Positions 59,396 to 64,000 of a DNA stretch of 64,000 bases are shown in pieces. The notes beneath the pieces were generated by a model. The model saw nothing but the letters and a program-made list of their open reading frames with translations, had not been told where the DNA came from and made no database searches. Position 1 is the stretch's first letter. The number at the start of each line of letters is the position of its first letter. The translations under genes were made by a program, and so were the position numbers. Origin of the DNA: CAIUKV01 sp041659105 (GTDB lineage Bacteria; Actinomycetota; Acidimicrobiia; IMCC26256; PALSA-555). The stretch is from contig JBAZYX010000003.1 of NCBI GenBank assembly GCA_041659105.1, forward strand, positions 1 through 64,000. Direction: 5' to 3'.

Positions 59396-59950
59396 CTAGA
59401 GGAAGCTCTTGGGCATCGCGAAGACGGCGCGGACCTTCGGCTCGAAGTGCTCGAGCGGCAGGGTGTCGTAGTCGGGGTCGAACGCGATCTGGTCCCAGTC
59501 GTCCGCGAAGCGCGCCGCGAGGTCGAACCAGGGCTCGCCGCGGTACTGCTCGCGTGCGTCGGCGTCGCCGCCGAAGTGCGCGTAGTAGTGCCTGCCCTGG
59601 AAGTCCTGGTGCACGCGGATGGCGTGGTACACGTCCTCGCGCACGAACGGCCGGAGCATCTCGGCCGCGATCGCCGGGTGGTTGACGACGCTCACGTACT
59701 TCCCGAGGTCGTGACACAGCGCGGCGACCACGAGCTCGTCGTCGGCGCCCGCCCGCTCCGCGAGGGTGGCCGTCTGCAGGCAGTGCGTGAGCTGGTCGAC
59801 GGCGAAGCCGAGGACCATGCCGTCGAGGTTGTGCAGCAGGGCCAGCACGTGCTCGGCGACCTGGGGCTGCGCCTCCATGGTCTCCTTGCCGATCACGGCC
59901 CACTGCTGGGCGGTCGACTCGTCCATGCGGGTGAACGTGGAAGTCGTCAT
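59396..59950 (-). CDS. HD domain-containing protein
   Basis: A 184-aa metal-dependent phosphohydrolase-type protein. The HD motif is AALCHDLGKYVSVVNHP near residues 87-103; an upstream His in DQLTHCLQTA and downstream EDVYHAIRVHQDF supply further ligands. The order resembles the small HD proteins near myo-inositol oxygenase or phosphonate-degradation types. ATG 59950 is preceded by GGAACAAT, as at 34951. Substrate unknown. Confidence 0.82.
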   Translation of the reverse strand: MTTSTFTRMDESTAQQWAVIGKETMEAQPQVAEHVLALLHNLDGMVLGFAVDQLTHCLQTATLAERAGADDELVVAALCHDLGKYVSVVNHPAIAAEMLRPFVREDVYHAIRVHQDFQGRHYYAHFGGDADAREQYRGEPWFDLAARFADDWDQIAFDPDYDTLPLEHFEPKVRAVFAMPKSFL

Positions 59951-60000
59951 GGGGCCATTGTTCCACGCCTCGTCCACCCCGCCCGCCGCGGTCGCCTCGG

Positions 60001-60006
60001 TACCCT
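60001..60006 (+). promoter_or_regulatory. candidate -10 box TACCCT for the penicillin acylase gene
   Basis: TACCCT ends 6 nt before GTG 60013; the 62-bp divergent gap has no ribosome site. Confidence 0.45.
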
Positions 60007-60012
60007 CGCCCC

Positions 60013-62400
60013 GTGCCCGAGGAACAGCAAGCAGAACTGGAGCTCGAACCCGCCGCCCCGCCGGAGCCGGCCGCGGAGGCGGACCACCCGGAGCCGCCGC
60101 GGGACGTGCAGATCGAGATCGGAGGCCTCGACGGCCCGGTCACGATCCTGCGGGACGAGTGGGGGATCCCCCACGTGCGGGCCACCACCGGCCACGACGC
60201 CTTCCTCGGTCAGGGGTTCGTCCACGCCGAGGACCGGCTCGGCCAGCTCGAGTACGACCGGCGGCGCGCCTACGGCCGCTGGGCCGAGGTCGCAGGTCCG
60301 AGCGCGCTCGCGTTCGACGCGTTCACGCGCCGCGTCGGCATCCGCGACGGCGCGCGTCGCGAGTACGACGCCCTCTCCGACGACGCGCGGGCGGTGCTCG
60401 ACGCCTACGCCGCGGGCGTGAACGCCTACCTCGCGCTCGACCGACCGCTCCCGACCGACCTGTCGCTCGCGGGGGTCGTGCCCGAGCCGTGGCAGCCGTG
60501 GGACTGCAACGCCGTGTTCCTCGTGCGTCACGTCGCGTTCGCGAACTGGCAGAAGAAGCTCTGGCGGGCGCGGGTCGCCGAGGTGTTCGGCGCGGACGCC
60601 GCGGTGCGACTCGAGACCGACGACCGGCCCGTGCCGCTCATCGTGCCGCCCGGCGCGACGGCCGCGCCCTACCGGCTCGACCCCGACGGGTTCGCCACGG
60701 TCACGTGGGCCCTCGCCGTGCTCCGGGCGGCCGATCCCGGACTGCTGGGTGGCGTGGCCGCGGTGCGGGGAGACCATGAAGGCGACGACGAGGGCGGCAG
60801 CAACTCGTGGGTCCTCGCGGGCAGCCGCACCGCGTCGGGGCAGCCGATCCTCGCCGGCGACCCGCACCGCCAGGTCGAGGTGCCCGGGGTGTACGTGCAG
60901 AACCACCTCGCCTGCGACGAGTTCGACGCGCTCGGACTCGCGTTCGTCGGCGTGCCGGGCCTCCCGCACTTCGGTCACAACGCCGACGTCGCGTGGTGCG
61001 TCACCAACGCGAACGGCGACTACCAGGACCTCTACGTCGAGCGCTTTCCGTCCGACCGCGCACCCGACCGCATCGAGGTGATCGCGGTGCGCGACCGCGA
61101 GCCGGTGGAGATCGAGTGCTTCGACACCGCGAACGGCCCGGTGGTGTTCGGCGACCCGTCCACCGGTGCGGCGATCGCGATGCAGTCCACGGCACTCCTC
61201 GAGCCCAGCCCGGGTCTCGAGGTGCTCGCACCGATGCTCCAGGCGCGCAACGTCGACGAGCTGCGCGAGGTGATGCGTGCGTGGGTCGACCCGGTGAACA
61301 ACCTCCTCTGCGCCGACCGCGAGGGCGCCGTCCTCTACCAGACCGTCGGCATGATCCCGGTCCGCACCCCGGTGAACGCGTGCGGGCCGGTGCCGGGCTG
61401 GACCGGAGCCCACACGTGGCAGGGGATGGTCCCCTACGAGGACCTTCCGTTCACGCGCGACCCCGAGGGCGGCGTGATCGTCACGGCGAACCAGCGCATC
61501 GTGGGCGACGATGCCCGGTACCACCTCGGCGACGCGTACGCGCGGCCCGACCGCGCCGAGCGCATCGTGACGCGCCTCGCGGGCGTCGAGAACGCGACCG
61601 TCGCCGACATGGCCTCCATCCACCGCGACGTCGTGTCCGTGCGCGCGCCGCTGTGGGTGACCCGCCTCACCGCGCTCACGTCGACCGACGCGCACGAGGC
61701 CGCGGCGCGCGACGTCCTGCGCGAGTGGGACGGCGAGATGCGTGCCGACTCCGCGGCGGCCGCGGTGTCCATGGCGGTGCGCGACGCCGTCTGCCGCAAC
61801 CTCGTCCACGGTCCCGGCCTCGACCGGCTGCGCGCTCCCGTGCGCGACGAGCCGCCCGGCGCGTTCGTCCCGGCCACCCTGCGCCTCTGGCCCGCGGTCT
61901 CGGCGCTCCTCGCGGCCGAAGACCCGACCTTCCTGCGGCCCGGCGACACGTGGGACGACGTCCTCGCCGACGGCATGGCCGACGGCGTCGCGATGTTGCG
62001 GACCCGCTTCGGCGACGACCCGAGCGAGTGGCGGTGGGGGGCCCTCCACCAGAGCGCCCCGAAGCACCCGCTGTCGGCTCTGCACCCCGAGTGGGAGGGG
62101 CGGCTCGACCCCGCGCCGGTGGAGATGGCGGGGGAGTGGGACACCGTGTTCGCGTCCTCGCACGCGGCCGGCCTCGGCTTCGGGGTCACCGGCGCATCGG
62201 TGGCCCGCTACGTGTTCGACCTGGCCGACTGGGACGCCGGCGGCTGGATCGTGCCCCTGGGCGCGAGCGGCGACTGCACGAGCGCCCACTTCGACGACCA
62301 GCGCGCGCAGTGGGCCGCCGGCGAGCTCGTCCCCATGCGCTACGCCTGGGAAGCCATCGAAGCCGCCGCCTCCGCCCGCACCGACCTCACCCCCGCCTGA
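60013..62400 (+). CDS. penicillin acylase family protein (Ntn hydrolase)
   Basis: A 795-aa Ntn hydrolase that cuts amide bonds of acyl-amine compounds. The alpha chain begins ILRDEWGIPHVRATTGHDAF with GFVHAEDRLGQLE. The autoprocessing site is at GGSNSWVLAGS: S263 becomes the N-terminal nucleophile of the beta chain, followed by GDPHRQVEVPG and FGHNADVAWCVTNA. Classical enzymes are exported, but no signal peptide is present here; the N-terminus is a Glu/Pro-rich tail. A cytoplasmic role in amide or N-acyl-homoserine-lactone-like breakdown is inferred. It is divergent from the HD gene. Confidence 0.93.
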   Translation: MPEEQQAELELEPAAPPEPAAEADHPEPPRDVQIEIGGLDGPVTILRDEWGIPHVRATTGHDAFLGQGFVHAEDRLGQLEYDRRRAYGRWAEVAGPSALAFDAFTRRVGIRDGARREYDALSDDARAVLDAYAAGVNAYLALDRPLPTDLSLAGVVPEPWQPWDCNAVFLVRHVAFANWQKKLWRARVAEVFGADAAVRLETDDRPVPLIVPPGATAAPYRLDPDGFATVTWALAVLRAADPGLLGGVAAVRGDHEGDDEGGSNSWVLAGSRTASGQPILAGDPHRQVEVPGVYVQNHLACDEFDALGLAFVGVPGLPHFGHNADVAWCVTNANGDYQDLYVERFPSDRAPDRIEVIAVRDREPVEIECFDTANGPVVFGDPSTGAAIAMQSTALLEPSPGLEVLAPMLQARNVDELREVMRAWVDPVNNLLCADREGAVLYQTVGMIPVRTPVNACGPVPGWTGAHTWQGMVPYEDLPFTRDPEGGVIVTANQRIVGDDARYHLGDAYARPDRAERIVTRLAGVENATVADMASIHRDVVSVRAPLWVTRLTALTSTDAHEAAARDVLREWDGEMRADSAAAAVSMAVRDAVCRNLVHGPGLDRLRAPVRDEPPGAFVPATLRLWPAVSALLAAEDPTFLRPGDTWDDVLADGMADGVAMLRTRFGDDPSEWRWGALHQSAPKHPLSALHPEWEGRLDPAPVEMAGEWDTVFASSHAAGLGFGVTGASVARYVFDLADWDAGGWIVPLGASGDCTSAHFDDQRAQWAAGELVPMRYAWEAIEAAASARTDLTPA

Positions 62401-62402
62401 GA

Positions 62403-63368
62403 TCAGCGGGCGAGGAACTCCTCGAGGAGGGCGGTGAGCTCGAGGGGGGTGTCGCCCTGGAGGCTGTGGCCGGCACCCTCCACCGCGACGACGCGCCCGG
62501 CGGGCTGGCGGCGATGGAACTCGTCCACGTGCTCGTCGGTGACCACGCTGCCCTGGGTGGTGCCCCGCAGGAGGAGCACCGGCATCGCACAGCCCTCGAG
62601 GTCCTCCCACAGCGTCGTGAAGTCGGGGACGGGCGGGTCGTCGGGCTGGACCGGCGCCCCGTCCTCCCGGAGCGCGAGCTCCATCATGCGGGGCCGCTGG
62701 TAGCGCCACACCCAGCGACCGTCGTCGCGCTGCACTGCGTTGTGCAGCACGCCGCGCCGCAGCGACGGCACCGACCGAGTCGGGTTGAACGCGATCGTGC
62801 GGTCGAGGATCTCGTCGAAGCTCTCGAAGCTCTCGGGACCCGACACGAACTGCGCGATCGGCGCCGCGCGCTCCTTGTCGACGCCGGGGGTGACGTCGAC
62901 GAGCACGAGCTTGCGCACGATGTCGGGGGCGCGCCCGGCGAGGGCGATGCTGGTGAGTCCGCCGAGCGACATGCCGACGACCATCGCCGCGTCCGGCGCG
63001 AGGGCGCGGATCGCGACCTCGACGTCGGCCGCGTTCTCCCGGGGGCCGAACGGGCCGTCGTCCCGGTGGTCGGAGTGGCCGTGCCCGGGCAGGTCGACCG
63101 CGACCAGGGGGCGGCCGAGGGCCAGCGCGACGGTGTCCCAGGTGTGGGCGTTCTGCGCGCCCCCGTGGATCAGCACGATCTCGGGGGCCTCGGTGCCCCA
63201 CACCAGGGCGCTCAGGCGGCGGCCGGTCCCGGGTTCGACCACCACGGACTCACGCCGGACGGTCGGCGGTGCGTCGTACGCCAGGCCGTACTCCTGCGCG
63301 TTCTCGTGGAACAGACCGAACTCGTCGTAGTGCAGGGGCGGCGGGGTGGGGGTGGTGTCGTCGCTCAC
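62403..63368 (-). CDS. alpha/beta hydrolase
   Basis: A 321-aa serine hydrolase. The oxyanion motif is VLIHGGAQNAHTWD, the nucleophile elbow GMSLGG (serine), and the acid and histidine are in LRGTTQGSV and VEGAGHSLQGD. A cap domain lies between, and an N-terminal 60-residue extension precedes the fold. GTG 63368 has TACCGT 7 nt upstream. It converges on the penicillin acylase gene with a 2-bp gap. Confidence 0.9.
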   Translation of the reverse strand: MSDDTTPTPPPLHYDEFGLFHENAQEYGLAYDAPPTVRRESVVVEPGTGRRLSALVWGTEAPEIVLIHGGAQNAHTWDTVALALGRPLVAVDLPGHGHSDHRDDGPFGPRENAADVEVAIRALAPDAAMVVGMSLGGLTSIALAGRAPDIVRKLVLVDVTPGVDKERAAPIAQFVSGPESFESFDEILDRTIAFNPTRSVPSLRRGVLHNAVQRDDGRWVWRYQRPRMMELALREDGAPVQPDDPPVPDFTTLWEDLEGCAMPVLLLRGTTQGSVVTDEHVDEFHRRQPAGRVVAVEGAGHSLQGDTPLELTALLEEFLAR

Positions 63369-63375
63369 GCCGGTG

Positions 63376-63381
63376 ACGGTA
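63376..63381 (-). promoter_or_regulatory. candidate -10 box TACCGT for the alpha/beta hydrolase
   Basis: TACCGT, preceded by GGT, ends 7 nt before GTG 63368. Confidence 0.45.
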
Positions 63382-63398
63382 ACCGAGAACCCTGCGCC

Positions 63399-63404
63399 TA
63401 CGCT
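63399..63404 (+). promoter_or_regulatory. candidate -10 box TACGCT for heme A synthase
   Basis: TACGCT ends 6 nt before GTG 63411; the divergent gap is 42 bp. Confidence 0.45.
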
Positions 63405-63410
63405 CGGGGC

Positions 63411-64000
63411 GTGCGCCGGTTCCGCCTGAGTCCAGTCGCATACCGCCGGATCACCCTGATCGCGGCGATCCTCCTCGGGATCATCATCGTGACGGGTGCC
63501 GCGGTGCGGCTCACCGGCTCCGGGCTCGGCTGCCCCGACTGGCCCAACTGCGAGCCCGGCTCCCTGACGCCCAAGAGCGCCGACGGCGGCCACGCCATGA
63601 TCGAGTTCGTCAACCGGATGTTCACCGGATTGGTCTCGGTGGCGGTGATCGTGTGCGTGCTCGGCTCGCTGATCCGTGACCCGCGCCGCAAGGACCTGAT
63701 CTGGCTGTCGCTCGGTCTCGTGGCCGGCGTCATCGCCCAGGCCGTGGTGGGCGGGCTCACCGTCATCTTCGACCTGCGCCCCGAGTTCGTGATGACGCAC
63801 TTCATGCTCTCACTGGTGCTGTTGACCGACGCGATCGTCCTCTACAAGCGCGCGGGCGAGCCGCACACCAGGGCCGAGCTCGCGGTGGAGCCGCGCGTGC
63901 GCACGTTCTCCCGCGCCCTCGTGGCCTTGATCTGCGTGGTCGTGGTCACCGGCACGGTCGTCACCTCGACCGGCCCGCACGGTGGCGACCGGCACGCCAA
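63411..64000 (+). CDS. ctaA: COX15/CtaA heme A synthase (3' end cut by window)
   Basis: Membrane enzyme that oxidises haem O to haem A for cytochrome aa3 oxidase. The first 196 residues carry TM1 with the family start GAAVRLTGSGLGCPDWPNC (the cysteine pair region), then HAMIEFVNRMFTGLVSV and VMTHFMLSLVLLTDAIV with haem-ligand histidines. The frame is open to the window end. Its presence implies an aerobic respiratory chain. Confidence 0.93.
   Translation, partial: MRRFRLSPVAYRRITLIAAILLGIIIVTGAAVRLTGSGLGCPDWPNCEPGSLTPKSADGGHAMIEFVNRMFTGLVSVAVIVCVLGSLIRDPRRKDLIWLSLGLVAGVIAQAVVGGLTVIFDLRPEFVMTHFMLSLVLLTDAIVLYKRAGEPHTRAELAVEPRVRTFSRALVALICVVVVTGTVVTSTGPHGGDRHA

Noticed and set aside
59947..63201. 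A 1084-codon minus-strand frame opposite the penicillin acylase gene
   Set aside because: Pure shadow with His/Arg/Gly-rich composition and no motif.
1..64000. tRNA, rRNA, IS elements, phage genes or CRISPR arrays
   Set aside because: No cloverleaf-like segment, transposase-type protein or regularly spaced direct repeats were seen. The only tandem array is the 57-bp coding repeat.

Overview
The window is a GC-rich (about 70% by eye), gene-dense stretch of bacterial chromosome. GTG starts are common, stop/start overlaps (GTGA, ATGA) are frequent, and many genes have no Shine-Dalgarno sequence but carry a TANNNT box 6-9 nt before the start codon. Gene content points to a high-GC actinobacterium: F420/flavin LLM oxidoreductases, COG2159 amidohydrolases, WS/DGAT, DUF2252, DUF1295 and a BKACE protein. 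An uncultured member of the Acidimicrobiia fits best, but that is inference because no rRNA or marker gene is present. I saw no tRNA, rRNA, IS element, phage gene or CRISPR array.

Layout. 1-11.3 kb: catabolic genes (truncated acyl-CoA dehydrogenase, two COG2159 amidohydrolases, LLM oxidoreductase, DUF2252, TauD-type dioxygenase, nitrobindin-like protein, crotonase, acyl-CoA ligase, SnoaL-like protein, D-2-hydroxyacid dehydrogenase). 11.3-14.8 kb: a four-gene 2-oxoacid:ferredoxin oxidoreductase operon (gamma-delta-alpha-beta) with a divergent TetR gene and a palindromic operator between them. 14.8-21.1 kb: SDR / nitroreductase / EthD-SnoaL operon containing a 57-bp triple tandem repeat, an LLM gene, an amidohydrolase-MarR operon with a palindromic operator, and a membrane protein. 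21-29.6 kb: flavin enzymes, then a cupin / phosphotransferase / thioesterase / acyltransferase / DUF1295 operon. 29.6-45.6 kb: TauD-like protein, two D-aminoacylase-type amidohydrolases, PIG-L deacetylase, a shortened DinB protein, sulfatase, MFS exporter, LLM/TetR pair with a palindromic operator, BKACE, crotonase, a fourth COG2159 amidohydrolase and a secreted glucosaminidase. 45.6-47.6 kb: bacterioferritin-associated ferredoxin, bacterioferritin and a second D-2-hydroxyacid dehydrogenase. 47.6-49.2 kb: a two-gene operon whose second gene is a selenoprotein of the UGSC family, with an in-frame UGA followed by a SECIS-like hairpin. 49.3-56.7 kb: beta-propeller lipoprotein, zinc-ribbon peptide, a lipid-metabolism cluster (WS/DGAT joined to a helical His-rich domain, LpxO-like hydroxylase, alpha-oxoamine synthase, E2-like acyltransferase) and a lytic transglycosylase. 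56.8-64 kb: poly-gamma-glutamate-hydrolase-like protein, nucleoside phosphorylase plus MTA/SAH-type deaminase, HD protein, penicillin acylase family protein, alpha/beta hydrolase and the start of heme A synthase.

The genes read as an accessory catabolic island for organic acids, amides, sulfate esters and CoA thioesters, under local TetR/MarR control. The most notable item is the selenocysteine gene at 47649-48194, which ordinary gene calling would split in two. Other structural novelties are a family of long intergenic hairpins, three copies of which share one sequence, and the in-frame 57-bp repeat.
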